Origin: Paenibacillus albus
Lineage (GTDB): Bacteria; Bacillota; Bacilli; Paenibacillales; Paenibacillaceae
Direction: 5' to 3'
NCBI RefSeq assembly: GCF_003952225.1
Contig: NZ_CP034437.1
Location: forward strand, 1,345,501 to 1,409,500
DNA length: 64,000 bases
Part shown: positions 8,691 to 18,047 of the stretch, piece after piece
How positions within the stretch are numbered: the first letter of the stretch is position 1
Layout: every line of letters starts with the position of its first letter
Made by a program: the position numbers and the translations under genes
The notes under the pieces: generated by a model
The model's database searches: none
Seen by the model: only the letters and a program-made list of their open reading frames with translations
What the model was told of the DNA's origin: nothing

Positions 8691-10358
8691 TTGAAAAAGT
8701 CAATTTTGGTATCGTTAATGCTTATACTAATTAGCAGCATCGTGCTGTCCGCATGTGGCAGCAGCAATGACAACTCATCAACAAATACAGATAAGAGCAG
8801 CAATGCCGGAGCATCGAACGGGAAAGGTGAGGCTTCCGCTGAACCGGTAAATCTGGGCTTCTTCGCTCCACAAGGCAAAGCACCGCTTGAAGATAACGAT
8901 TATACAAAGCTGATCGAACAAAAGTTTAATGTTAAAATTAAGTGGGACCTAGCGCCAACTGATGCGCTTGTTGACCGCAGACAGCTGCTGCTTGCGAGCG
9001 GCGACTATCCGGAAGTGTTCCTTGAGGGGAAATTCACGACTTCGGATTTGACGACTTACGGCAAGCAAGGCGTGCTTATTCCGCTTAACGATCTGATTGA
9101 CAAGTATGCGCCGAACATTAAGGCTATGATGGAGAAAAAGCCTTACATGAAAGAAGCGATGACAGCACCAGACGGCAATATCTATGGTATTCCACGTCTT
9201 AACGAGTGCTACCACTGTACGTTCTCGCAGAAGTATTGGATGAACAAAGCTTGGCTGGATAAGCTCGGCCTGAAAGTACCTACAACGACAGATGAACTGT
9301 ATACGGTTCTGAAAGCATTCAAAACGCAAGATCCTAACGGCAACGGCAAAGCAGACGAAATTCCGCTTACTGGCGCACCGAACAAAAACGTATGGAACGG
9401 CAACATCGATTCGTACATCATGAACTCCTTTATCTATAACGACAACGACAAGTATTTGACAGTAACAGACGGCAAAGTTGATTTTGCTGCGAATAAGCCT
9501 GGTTGGAAAGAAGGTCTCGCTTACATGCACAAGCTGTACAGCGAAGGCTTGATCGACAAAGCGGCATTCACACAGAACGACCAAGCGGTTGGCCAACTTG
9601 GCCAGCGTGAAGGCGACGAAATCGTCGGTTCGATCACGACAGCGCTTATCAGCTACCTTGTTAAAGCATACGAAGATAAAGACGAGCGTCAGAAGCACTG
9701 GGTTATCGTACCTCCGGTTAAAGGACCTGAAGGCGTACAACTAGCTGGTATGTCGCAAGGCATCAGCGAGTTCCCGATGGCCATTACGAACAAAGCAAGC
9801 GAAGAGCAGCAAATTGCAGCAATTAAGATCGCGGATTATGCATACAGCGAAGAAGGCGCCCTGTACAGCGAGTACGGCCAAAAAGAAGGTATTGGCTGGA
9901 AGAAAGCGGATGCTGGTGAACTGAACATTACAGGACAACCTGCGAAATACAGCTTCTCCAACCTGCAGCCTGCAGACGAGAATGTTGTTCGCAATGACAG
10001 CTGGTCGCTGCTTGGACCGAAAGATCTGTCCAAAGAATTCCGTGACCTGTTTGCAACGGCTCAAGATCCGTTGACAGGCGCAGGCTACGAGAAGCGTCTT
10101 GCTGACGCAACGGCAGCTTATGCACCATATGCACCGAAGGAAACGTATCCGTCCGGCGCTTACGTGAAACCGGAAGATACAGATACAATTGCGCAGCTGG
10201 CGACATCCATCAAGGATTATGTTAACTCCAACATGGCGCAATTCATTATCGGCGATAAGGACATTGAGAAAGACTGGGATGGTTATGTGAAAGGGTTCGA
10301 CGGTCTGAACCTTCCACAATATATCCAGATCTATCAGTCCGCAATCGAGAAGAAGTAA
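8691..10358 (+). CDS. extracellular solute-binding lipoprotein, LipO-like
   Basis: A 555-residue substrate-binding protein of the long LipO type that works with LplB/YtcP permeases. Signal peptide with lipobox LSAC (Cys21), followed by a Ser/Asn-rich linker and the two-lobed binding domain (QKFNVKIKWDLAPTD near the first strand). It is anchored on the outer face of the membrane. The TTG start has AAGGGGG 7-8 nt upstream. Codons are biased toward A/T-ending high-expression forms, as expected for an abundant binding protein. It is followed at once by a strong terminator. The ligand is probably an oligosaccharide cut by the GH38/GH125/GH29/GH35/GH3 set; pneumococcal N-glycan import uses a transporter of this general family. 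Confidence 0.93.
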   Translation: MKKSILVSLMLILISSIVLSACGSSNDNSSTNTDKSSNAGASNGKGEASAEPVNLGFFAPQGKAPLEDNDYTKLIEQKFNVKIKWDLAPTDALVDRRQLLLASGDYPEVFLEGKFTTSDLTTYGKQGVLIPLNDLIDKYAPNIKAMMEKKPYMKEAMTAPDGNIYGIPRLNECYHCTFSQKYWMNKAWLDKLGLKVPTTTDELYTVLKAFKTQDPNGNGKADEIPLTGAPNKNVWNGNIDSYIMNSFIYNDNDKYLTVTDGKVDFAANKPGWKEGLAYMHKLYSEGLIDKAAFTQNDQAVGQLGQREGDEIVGSITTALISYLVKAYEDKDERQKHWVIVPPVKGPEGVQLAGMSQGISEFPMAITNKASEEQQIAAIKIADYAYSEEGALYSEYGQKEGIGWKKADAGELNITGQPAKYSFSNLQPADENVVRNDSWSLLGPKDLSKEFRDLFATAQDPLTGAGYEKRLADATAAYAPYAPKETYPSGAYVKPEDTDTIAQLATSIKDYVNSNMAQFIIGDKDIEKDWDGYVKGFDGLNLPQYIQIYQSAIEKK

Positions 10359-10388
10359 TATAGAATGAGAAATAGCAAGAAGAATAGC

Positions 10389-10416
10389 AAGAAGTATGCC
10401 TTCGGGCATACTTCTT
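10389..10416 (+). terminator. terminator with UUCG tetraloop
   Basis: A perfect 12-bp stem AAGAAGTATGCC (10389-10400) and GGCATACTTCTT (10405-10416) closed by TTCG, then TTTCTG. It sits between the binding protein and the GH3 gene, so it may partially end the transporter transcript. Confidence 0.9.
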
Positions 10417-10450
10417 TCTGTCATTATCTTGGGGAATGGAGAGAATGATT

Positions 10451-12763
10451 ATGCGATATAAGGATGCGGCTGGGCCGCCTGCGGAGCGTGTGAAGGATCT
10501 ACTTGCGAGAATGACGACAGAGGAGAAGATCGGTCAGCTGACGCAGCCTTTCGGTTGGAAAATGTACGAGAAGCAGCAAGGCGGCAACATTGCGCTGAGC
10601 GCTGAGTTTCAGGAGCAGGTTCGCAAAGGCGCAATCGGCTCGCTCTATGGTACGCTCCGTGCGGATCCCTGGACGGAAGTGACGCTTGAGAACGGGCTTT
10701 CTCCGGCGGAAGGCGCACGAGCGGTCAACGAAATCCAGCGTTTCGCGGTGGAGGAGTCGAGGCTTGGCATTCCGATTCTGTTCGGGGAAGAATGCTCGCA
10801 CGGCCATATGGCGATTGGCGCGACGGTATTCCCGGTTCCGCTGTTGATTGGCAGCACGTGGAATGTACCGCTTTATGAAGAGATGTGCCGCGCAGTTGCG
10901 CTTGAGACGCGCAGCCAAGGCGGCGCGGCGACCTATTCGCCTGTGCTCGACGTCGTTCGCGATCCGCGTTGGGGTCGTACGGAGGAGTGCTTCGGTGAGG
11001 ACCCTTACCTGATTGGCGAGCTGGCGACGGCTTCCGTTCAAGGACTGCAAGGGGATCGGCTTGACGGGGAAGGCAGCTTGATCGCGACTTTGAAGCATTT
11101 TGTAGCATACGGCGCGTCGGAAGGCGGTCGCAATGCCGGTCCTGCACATATCGGCAAGCGGGAGCTGCATGAGGTTGACTTGTACCCGTTCCGCAAAGGC
11201 GTAGAAGCTGGAGCGATGTCGATTATGCCGGCTTATAACGAGATCGACGGCGTGCCATGCACCTCGAACGACGAGCTGCTGAATGGCTTGCTGCGCGAGG
11301 AGTGGGGCTTCGACGGCTTCATCATTACGGACTGCGGCGCCATCAATATGCTGGCATGGGGCCATGACGTTGCGAAGGATGGCGCCGAGGCGTCGGCGAT
11401 GTCGCTGAAAGCGGGCATTGATATGGAGATGTCCGGGGCGATGTTCGGCGTTCATCTGCAGGAGGCGCTTGAGCAAGGCTTGATTACAGAAGCGGACCTA
11501 GATCGAGCGGCTGGCCGCGTGCTGGAAGCGAAATTCAAGCTTGGCTTGTTCGATCGTCCTTATGTGGACCCAGCGGCAGCGGAGCGTATTATCGGCAGCA
11601 AGGAGCACCGTGAATTGGCGCGGGAGATTGCGCGTCAAGGTATCGTGCTGCTCAAGAATGAAGCAAGCGCACTTCCGCTATCGAAAGCGGGAGCTGGCAA
11701 GATTGCGGTCATCGGTCCGAATGCGGACAATAGCTACAATCAGCTTGGCGATTACACATCTCCGCAGCCGCGGGAGAACATTGTTACGCTGCTTGGCGGT
11801 ATTCGTGAGGCGCTTGGCGATGACGCAGCCGATCGTGTGCTGTATGCGCCGGGCTGCCGCATCCAAGGCGACTCCCGTGAAGGCTTCGCTTCAGCGCTCG
11901 CTGCCGCAGAGCAAGCGGATGTGGTCGTGCTTGCGCTTGGCGGGTCCAGCGCGCGTGACTTTGGCGAAGGTACGATCGATTTGCGCACAGGCGCTTCGGT
12001 TGTGTCGGGACTTGCGCAGAGCGAGATGGAGTGCGGAGAAGGTATTGACCGCACGGGCCTTCATCTGATGGGCGTACAGCTGGAGCTGGCGCAAGCCATT
12101 CATAAGCTCGGCAAGCGGCTTATCGTGGTATACATTAACGGCCGCCCAATTGTGGAGCCGTGGATTGACGAGCATGCCGATGCCATTGTAGAAGCTTGGT
12201 ATCCGGGACAAGAGGGCGGCGCAGCGCTTGCTGACATTCTGTTCGGCGATGTGAATCCGTCCGGCAGACTGACGATCTCCGTACCGAAGCACGTTGGTCA
12301 GCTTCCGGTGTACTACTACGGCAAGCGCAGCCGGGGCAAGCGTTACCTGGAGATGGACGTGAAGCCGCGCTATCCGTTCGGCTATGGACTAAGCTATACA
12401 ACATTCGAGTACAGTGATGTGACGCTGTCTTCGGAACAGATCTCGGCGGACGGCGAGACTGTCGCGACGGTGAAAGTGACGAATACAGGCACGGCAGCAG
12501 GTACGGAGACTGTTCAGCTGTATGTTGGCGATAAAGTCAGCTCAATCACGCGTCCGGCGAAGGAGCTGAAGGGCTTTGCTCGCGTGGCGCTTGAACCGGG
12601 GGAGACACGTGAGGTTAGCTTCACGATTGGCAGAGAACATCTGCAAATGTTGGATCGGAATTTGCTGCCGGTTGTAGAACCGGGAGAATTCGAAATCATG
12701 GTTGGACGGCATGTTGAAGACGTAATAGGCGCGACGCTTGTCGTCAGCGCAGAAGAGGTGTAA
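10451..12763 (+). CDS. GH3 beta-xylosidase/beta-glucosidase
   Basis: About 770 residues: GH3 N-terminal barrel, GH3 C-terminal domain and a fibronectin-III-like end. With the start at ATG 10451, KHF is at 215-217, the EGGRN block near 224-228, and the nucleophile Asp294 is in ITDCGAI. Asp followed by Cys is common in GH3 beta-xylosidases. The partner residues in the C-terminal domain are not certain. No signal peptide is present, so it is cytoplasmic. Start choice: GGAGAG lies 7 nt before 10451; ATG 10436 and 10445 are in-frame alternatives. It ends 3 nt before GH38. Substrate: beta-xylose or beta-glucose ends; plant N-glycan core xylose is one possibility given the neighbours. Confidence 0.92.
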   Translation: MRYKDAAGPPAERVKDLLARMTTEEKIGQLTQPFGWKMYEKQQGGNIALSAEFQEQVRKGAIGSLYGTLRADPWTEVTLENGLSPAEGARAVNEIQRFAVEESRLGIPILFGEECSHGHMAIGATVFPVPLLIGSTWNVPLYEEMCRAVALETRSQGGAATYSPVLDVVRDPRWGRTEECFGEDPYLIGELATASVQGLQGDRLDGEGSLIATLKHFVAYGASEGGRNAGPAHIGKRELHEVDLYPFRKGVEAGAMSIMPAYNEIDGVPCTSNDELLNGLLREEWGFDGFIITDCGAINMLAWGHDVAKDGAEASAMSLKAGIDMEMSGAMFGVHLQEALEQGLITEADLDRAAGRVLEAKFKLGLFDRPYVDPAAAERIIGSKEHRELAREIARQGIVLLKNEASALPLSKAGAGKIAVIGPNADNSYNQLGDYTSPQPRENIVTLLGGIREALGDDAADRVLYAPGCRIQGDSREGFASALAAAEQADVVVLALGGSSARDFGEGTIDLRTGASVVSGLAQSEMECGEGIDRTGLHLMGVQLELAQAIHKLGKRLIVVYINGRPIVEPWIDEHADAIVEAWYPGQEGGAALADILFGDVNPSGRLTISVPKHVGQLPVYYYGKRSRGKRYLEMDVKPRYPFGYGLSYTTFEYSDVTLSSEQISADGETVATVKVTNTGTAAGTETVQLYVGDKVSSITRPAKELKGFARVALEPGETREVSFTIGREHLQMLDRNLLPVVEPGEFEIMVGRHVEDVIGATLVVSAEEV

Positions 12764-12766
12764 GGA

Positions 12767-15700
12767 ATGTATCGTATTCATCGTTTTGTTCGGAATTTAA
12801 CTGAGCGTCAGTGGGCGGAGCAGGTGCCGCTTCGGGATTGGAACATGCGCAAGGTGAACTATATCCTGCCAGGGCAGTATGAGCCGATTGAGGGCAGCGA
12901 AGAGACAAGCTTGCTGAGCGATATGAAGCTTGACGGCAAGCATGGCATTACTTATTTTCTGACGAAGAAAATTACGATTCCTGCCGAGTGGGAGCACGGA
13001 ACTGCCGGTTTAACGGTTAGCGGCGGCGGAGAAGGGCTGCTTCGCGTGAACGGCGATTCCTATCAGGGGCTGGATCGCAATCATAATTTTGTACCGCTGT
13101 ATTTGGACGGGGTTGGCCATACGCCTTTGCTTGAGATTGAGCTGTACGATCCGATTCCTGAGCCGTTCGATCCTCTGAACAATCAGGAGACGAAGGCGCA
13201 GCCTATCACGCAGTATGACATTACGCTTGTTCGCGTGAACAAGCCGGTGCAGAGCTTGCTGCGCAGTGTGCAGGCCGTATACGAAACGATGCGGCTGCTG
13301 CCGGAATCGGACTCGGATGCTGCCCGCCAGCAGATGCTGGACCTGTTGTATGTAACGATGCGGGAAGCGGAAGCGTTGACGGAAGCACAGTGGCAATCCG
13401 GCGAGCGGATCGCGGAGATCGAGCAGTCGCTTGCCGCGCGCGTGCGTGAACAGTTCCCTGCGGGCCCGCTGCAAGGGAAAATGCATATGGTCGGCCAATC
13501 GCATATTGATATTGCGTGGCTGTGGCCTGTCCGCGAGACGGTTCGCAAGGCAAGCCGCACGTTCTCGACGATGACGTCGCTGATGGAGGAGTACCCGGAC
13601 TTCGTTTACTCGCAAAGCCAGCCGCTTCTGTATGCTTTTGTGAAGGAACAGGACCCGGCCCTCTATGCCAAAATCAAACGGGCTATCGCAGAGGACCGCT
13701 GGGAGCTTGTCGGCGGCATGTGGATCGAGCCGGATCTCAACATCCCGAGCGGGGAATCACTTGTCCGTCAGCTGCTGCACGGTCAGCTCTTCTATGACGA
13801 GGAGTTCGGCAAACGCGCAACCATTGAATGGCTGCCGGATACGTTCGGTTACAGCGCATCGCTGCCGCAAATACTCAAGCTGGCAGGGATCGACTATTTC
13901 ATGACAACGAAGCTCAATTGGAACGACACGAACAAGTTCCCGCATGAGCTGTTCCGCTGGGTCGGCATCGACGGAACTCCGATTATCTCGTACTTGAACC
14001 ACGGCGTTAATGAACATACGCGGCCGAAAGACGTGAAGGAACACTGGGAAGCTTACCGACAGAAGGATAAGCTGGACGAGCTGATGCTCCTTTACGGACA
14101 TGGCGACGGTGGCGGCGGTGTTACGCGCGAGATGGTTGAATTCGTGCATCGCACGGAGCTTATGCCGGGCCTTCCGGTAAGCCGCTTCAGTACGGCTGGC
14201 GCGTTCTTCGAGTCCGTCTCGAAGGTAGAGGATACGCTGCCGGAATGGCATGGCGACCTCTATCTGGAGCTGCACCGCGGGACGCTTACGACGCACGGGC
14301 GGAACAAGCGGTATAACCGCAAAGCTGAGGTGTTGTACCGTAACGCGGAGGTTTGGGGCGCGTTCGCAAGGCTGTATGCCGGAGCATCCGGGGATGCGGC
14401 TCTGAAGGCGCTGAACAAGGGCTGGAAGCTAATCATGCTGAACCAATTCCACGACATCATTCCGGGAACGGCGATTACGGAATCGTATGTGACTTCTGCT
14501 GCTGAGTACGAAGAAGTCTTCGCGCTCGGTAATCAGGAGCTGGACGCTGCGCTGCGCGCGATTGCGGGCCAGGTTTCGGCATCTGCTTCGGCGTCTGATT
14601 CCGGCGAGGGCACGCCGTATGTGGTGTTCAACAGCCTTGGCTGGGAGCGGGATGAGACGGTTCTGATCGAGGGCGGTCTGGAGCTGGCAGGCATGAGCGC
14701 ATTCGATGAAGCGGGCAATCTGCTGAAGTCGGATTGGATCGCAGGTGCCGATGGCATCAAGCCGGCCTTGGCGGTTGCCGTGAAGGGTATTCCGGCCTTC
14801 GGCTATAAGACAGTCTGGCTGAAGGAAGCAGCGCGTGCTGGCAATGGCGGTCAAGTATCGTCGGATCTGTCCGTGTGGGAGACTCCGCATTACAAGCTGG
14901 AATTCAATGAACGCGGCGAAATCACTCGTTTGTTCGATAAAGCGGCGGAGCGTGAGGTTCTGCAAGAAGGCGCGAAGGCGAATGAGCTTCAATTCTTCCA
15001 TGATAGACCGCTGTACTGGGATGCATGGGATATCGATGCGAAGTACGAGCAGCACCGCGCGGGAGAAGCTGAGCTTCTGGAGCGGAAGGTGGTTGTCTCC
15101 GGCGATGCGCTTGATATGATTCGCTTCGAGTGGCGCTTGAACGAATCGCACATCACGCAGGATCTGATTCTGTATCACAATGAGAAGCGGATCGACTTCA
15201 AGACACGCGTACAGTGGAATGAAAGCCATAAGCTCTTGAAAGTTGCTTTCCCTGTTGATGTGTTGGCGACAAAGGCAACTTATGAAATTCCGTTCGGCGC
15301 TCTGGAGCGTCCGACGCATCGCAATACGAGCTGGGAGCAGGCGCAGTATGAAGTGTGCAGCCATCGCTGGGCTGACGTATCAGAAGGCGGCTACGGCGTC
15401 AGCTTGCTTAACGATTGCAAGTACGGCTACGACATTAAGGACAGCGTGCTGCGCCTGTCGCTGCTGCGTGCGCCGAAATGGCCGGATGCGACCGCTGACC
15501 AAGGCGAGCACGAATTCACTTACTCGCTCTTGCCGCATGAGGGAGACTGGCGCTCGGCGGATGTCGTTCGCAGGGCAGCCGAGCTGAACAGCCCGGCAAT
15601 TGCAGTTGCAGGCGTTAGCGCAGGCGATACGAGCGAGAAGGCTTTGCCAGCGGCCCAAGCAATGCTGCAGCTGGACAGCCGTTCGGTCATTCTCGATACC

Positions 15701-15916
15701 GTGAAGCAAGAGGAGCGCGGTGCGGGTACGATTATGCGTTTCTACGAGTCGACGGGCAGCCGCGACCGGATTACGCTTCGTTTGCCGGCAACGGCAACAC
15801 AGGCGAGCATCGTCAACCTGCTCGAGGAAGAGCTCGAGCCGTGCGCCATCGGCGCGGATGGAACGATTACGTTGTCGTTCAAGCCGTTTGAGATTAAGTC
15901 GATTAGAGTGGAATAG
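12767..15916 (+). CDS. GH38 alpha-mannosidase
   Basis: A 1049-residue GH38 retaining, metal-dependent alpha-mannosidase, full length. The zinc site motif GQSHIDIAWLWP places His246 and Asp248; the nucleophile is Asp358 in EWLPDTFGYSASLPQ. A three-helix bundle and beta domains follow (LNQFHDIIPGTAI near residue 560). There is no signal peptide, so it is cytoplasmic, trimming alpha-1,2/1,3/1,6 mannose from imported oligosaccharides. AGAGGTG overlaps the end of the GH3 gene, and the ATG follows its stop by 3 nt, so the two are translationally close. GH38 and GH125 in one locus point to high-mannose or complex N-glycan fragments. Confidence 0.95.
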   Translation: MYRIHRFVRNLTERQWAEQVPLRDWNMRKVNYILPGQYEPIEGSEETSLLSDMKLDGKHGITYFLTKKITIPAEWEHGTAGLTVSGGGEGLLRVNGDSYQGLDRNHNFVPLYLDGVGHTPLLEIELYDPIPEPFDPLNNQETKAQPITQYDITLVRVNKPVQSLLRSVQAVYETMRLLPESDSDAARQQMLDLLYVTMREAEALTEAQWQSGERIAEIEQSLAARVREQFPAGPLQGKMHMVGQSHIDIAWLWPVRETVRKASRTFSTMTSLMEEYPDFVYSQSQPLLYAFVKEQDPALYAKIKRAIAEDRWELVGGMWIEPDLNIPSGESLVRQLLHGQLFYDEEFGKRATIEWLPDTFGYSASLPQILKLAGIDYFMTTKLNWNDTNKFPHELFRWVGIDGTPIISYLNHGVNEHTRPKDVKEHWEAYRQKDKLDELMLLYGHGDGGGGVTREMVEFVHRTELMPGLPVSRFSTAGAFFESVSKVEDTLPEWHGDLYLELHRGTLTTHGRNKRYNRKAEVLYRNAEVWGAFARLYAGASGDAALKALNKGWKLIMLNQFHDIIPGTAITESYVTSAAEYEEVFALGNQELDAALRAIAGQVSASASASDSGEGTPYVVFNSLGWERDETVLIEGGLELAGMSAFDEAGNLLKSDWIAGADGIKPALAVAVKGIPAFGYKTVWLKEAARAGNGGQVSSDLSVWETPHYKLEFNERGEITRLFDKAAEREVLQEGAKANELQFFHDRPLYWDAWDIDAKYEQHRAGEAELLERKVVVSGDALDMIRFEWRLNESHITQDLILYHNEKRIDFKTRVQWNESHKLLKVAFPVDVLATKATYEIPFGALERPTHRNTSWEQAQYEVCSHRWADVSEGGYGVSLLNDCKYGYDIKDSVLRLSLLRAPKWPDATADQGEHEFTYSLLPHEGDWRSADVVRRAAELNSPAIAVAGVSAGDTSEKALPAAQAMLQLDSRSVILDTVKQEERGAGTIMRFYESTGSRDRITLRLPATATQASIVNLLEEELEPCAIGADGTITLSFKPFEIKSIRVE

Positions 15917-15924
15917 CTGTATAC

Positions 15925-15975
15925 AAAGAACCTCCAGCACCGCGAGTGATTCGCGGCTGCTGGAGGTTCTTTTTG
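15925..15975 (+). terminator. terminator closing the glycan locus
   Basis: Long stem AAAGAACCTCCAGCA (from 15925) pairs with TGCTGGAGGTTCTTT (to 15972) around an inner CGCG/CGCG hairpin, followed by T residues. Confidence 0.9.
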
Positions 15976-16217
15976 CATAAGGCGCTGCCACCGTTTCAGG
16001 CTAACGAACCGTATAGCGCTTATTCATCCTATTTCGGCTGGTTGAAACGGCTAACGAACAGAGGGCACGCTATTGCCTCGATTTTGCCTCTAAGATGGCT
16101 CAAATGTGAGGAATAATGACACCTGAATTCGTTAGGGAAAGCATCAGAGGGGTTCCCCCGGCAATGCTCGCGGCTCGGAACTGGAACAGTCCATGGCGCG
16201 TAGCCGAGCTCCGACGC
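15976..16217. other. gene-free stretch with short direct repeat
   Basis: No coding frame that I can support. GGCTAACGAAC occurs twice (around 16000 and 16050), next to CGTTTCA and its inverse TGAAACG. This may be a remnant of a dispersed intergenic repeat; otherwise I see nothing in it. Confidence 0.4.
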
Positions 16218-16433
16218 CTAACGCCGCCGAATCTCAAAAAACTCGCAGGCCGTGCGGTCGTGATACGCCACGTCGCTGACGCTGGATTGGCTGACGACAG
16301 TGCTGTCGTCGAAGCGGATAATGACGCCGCCTGAATCGACGATATGATCGTCTTTGTAGACGCGAAGCCGGAACTGGCGCTCCATCGCCTCGGTGAAATC
16401 TTCATCCGTCACTAAACGGCGGTACAAGGCCAT
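16218..16433 (-). CDS. small conserved protein of unknown function
   Basis: A 71-residue soluble protein (MALYRRLVTDEDF ... CEFFEIRRR) with no motif I recognise. It looks real because AAGGAGG stands 7-9 nt before the ATG and because it lies 23 bases after the DUF3238-like gene in the same direction, as a likely two-gene operon. It is rich in charged residues and beta-prone, with no membrane segment or signal peptide. Confidence 0.65.
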   Translation of the reverse strand: MALYRRLVTDEDFTEAMERQFRLRVYKDDHIVDSGGVIIRFDDSTVVSQSSVSDVAYHDRTACEFFEIRRR

Positions 16434-16456
16434 AATCGCCTTTCCTCCTTCATCGT

Positions 16457-17047
16457 TTATAGATTACGCTCGAAGTGGTACTCCATCTCGCCAGCCATCG
16501 CTGCCGGCGCATCGCCTGTCACGCGAAAATCATGCGTATACAGCTGCTCGAAATCGCCGAAATCGACCTGCTTATAAAATTCGAAGCAAGGGAAGCCGTC
16601 GTGGCTGCCTCGCACATCAACCTTACCATCTTCACCGTGCACAGTAACGTGCAGCTCGTAATCCACCGTCGGTGCATCCGCGCGAAGCGGGTTGGCCGCG
16701 CTTGCCTTCATGACGAATGAACAGGACATGGCTCCCCAAGTCTCGCCTTCAACCGTAACGCCGTCAGTCGGTGCTTTGCCTTGCTTCATCTCCGACACAC
16801 CGCCAGGCATCGTCTGCCGTAATGTCGTATAGCCTGTATTCGCGAACGTGAACAGCTTCCGCTTCACGAAGTCGACGACGACCTCCTGCTCGACGCGGGA
16901 CCGTCCCGAATTGACCGTCGCCGGCGAAAATTCACGTGCATCCCCTGCATATTCATATATGATGCCGGTTGCCGGATCCGTTATGGCCGGAAGCCATTGC
17001 AGCCCTCCGATAAATACGCTGCCGCGGATTTTTACAATCGTAGCCAT
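16457..17047 (-). CDS. conserved protein, probably DUF3238 family
   Basis: About 196 residues. It begins MATIVKIRGSVFIGGLQWLP and contains RSRVEQEVVVDFVKRKLFTF, NPLRADAPTVDYELHV and a DGFPCFEFYKQ segment. I recall this arrangement (Ser-Arg-valine beta repeats, then a proline-bounded NPL...APxIDY block) as DUF3238, but I cannot confirm it. No signal peptide or membrane helix. Start choice: GGCGGAG lies 8 nt before ATG 17047, better than the longer in-frame start at 17071. It is followed by the 71-residue gene. The function is unknown. Confidence 0.72.
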   Translation of the reverse strand: MATIVKIRGSVFIGGLQWLPAITDPATGIIYEYAGDAREFSPATVNSGRSRVEQEVVVDFVKRKLFTFANTGYTTLRQTMPGGVSEMKQGKAPTDGVTVEGETWGAMSCSFVMKASAANPLRADAPTVDYELHVTVHGEDGKVDVRGSHDGFPCFEFYKQVDFGDFEQLYTHDFRVTGDAPAAMAGEMEYHFERNL

Positions 17048-17179
17048 CTGTTTAACTCCGCCTCTCTCCACTACATGCTCCGCTTATTCTAACATAGAAC
17101 AGCTGCTCACATAAATTCCCGAGCATGGTGAAATCCTACTTATTAAGGCAAACCCAAGCATGAAAGTAGGGAATTAATC

Positions 17180-17986
17180 ATGAATATGCGAAATCGGCGC
17201 GCCTTGCTCGGCGTAACCATGGCAGCGATGCTCGCGGTGCTGCTGCTGGCGAGTTCATCCGCAGGTGCAGTTGGCGGGCCGCATGGCGGACCGTATCATT
17301 TTGGATTCAAGAAAAGTGTAGGAGGTGCGCTGCCTTCCATTAAGGAGGAGGGGTTCCAGCCGATCCTTGAGCAGCATGGGGCGATATTTCTAGGCGATAC
17401 GAAGCAGAAGGAGCTGTATTTGACCTTCGATAACGGCTATGAGAACGGCTATACGAGCCGGATTCTAGATGTGCTCAAGGAGAAGGGCGTCCCGGCGATC
17501 TTCTTCGTGACCGGTCACTATGTGAAGGACAAGCCGGAGCTGGTGAAGCGAATGGCGGTGGAAGGCCATCTGATTGGCAACCATTCCTGGAGCCATCCGG
17601 ACATGAGCGTCATCTCGAGCAGCCAAATCCATACCGAGCTTGCGAAGGTGAAGACGGCGGTTGCTGAGCTAACCGGACAGCAGGATATGGTCTATCTTCG
17701 CCCGCCGAGAGGAATCTTCAACAGTCGGGTGTTGGCGGTAAGCAAAGAGCAGGGGTACACAAGCGTGTTCTGGTCAGTCGCTTACCGGGACTGGGAGCCG
17801 AATGCGCAGAAGGGCTGGCGTTATGCGTATGACAACGTAATGAAACAGCTGCATCCCGGCGCGGTCATTCTGCTGCATTCTGTCTCGAAGGACAACACGG
17901 AAGCGCTCGGCCAGATTATCGACTCAGCGAGGCAGCAGGGGTATACGTTTAAGCCGCTCAATGAGCTGGCGACGAAGAGTTACTGA
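17180..17986 (+). CDS. pdaA: PdaA-like polysaccharide (muramic acid) deacetylase
   Basis: A 268-residue NodB-fold deacetylase, close to the length of Bacillus subtilis PdaA, which makes the muramic-delta-lactam of spore cortex peptidoglycan. Signal peptide at residues 1-30 (LLLASSSAGA), catalytic motif TFDNGYENG at 82-90, the metal site HSWSH at 135-139, and RPPRGIFN and ILLHSV motifs further on. Signal plus fold suggest it acts outside the membrane, in the forespore intermembrane space. AGTAGGGAA precedes ATG 17180. It converges on the RacA-like gene across a shared terminator. I am sure of the family and fairly sure of the cortex role. Confidence 0.9.
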   Translation: MNMRNRRALLGVTMAAMLAVLLLASSSAGAVGGPHGGPYHFGFKKSVGGALPSIKEEGFQPILEQHGAIFLGDTKQKELYLTFDNGYENGYTSRILDVLKEKGVPAIFFVTGHYVKDKPELVKRMAVEGHLIGNHSWSHPDMSVISSSQIHTELAKVKTAVAELTGQQDMVYLRPPRGIFNSRVLAVSKEQGYTSVFWSVAYRDWEPNAQKGWRYAYDNVMKQLHPGAVILLHSVSKDNTEALGQIIDSARQQGYTFKPLNELATKSY

Positions 17987-18005
17987 TATTTAGGGGCAAA
18001 ATAAT

Positions 18006-18040
18006 AAGCCCGGTTTCCCTCGAAGGGTAACCGGGCTTTG
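18006..18040. terminator. bidirectional terminator between pdaA and the RacA-like gene
   Basis: Stem AAGCCCGGTT (18006-18015) and AACCGGGCTT (18029-18038) with an inner CCCT/AGGG pair. It lies between convergent genes. Confidence 0.8.
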
Positions 18041-18047
18041 CTGCGCA

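Noticed and set aside
10499-11476. 325-residue minus-strand frame opposite GH3
   Set aside because: Antisense of a gene with GH3 catalytic motifs; arginine- and histidine-rich composition of a shadow frame.
14429-15364. 311-residue minus-strand frame opposite GH38
   Set aside because: Antisense of the GH38 gene; no start signal or domain.
15976-16217. Insertion sequence remnant
   Set aside because: Only a short repeated GGCTAACGAAC was seen, with no terminal inverted repeats or transposase fragments.
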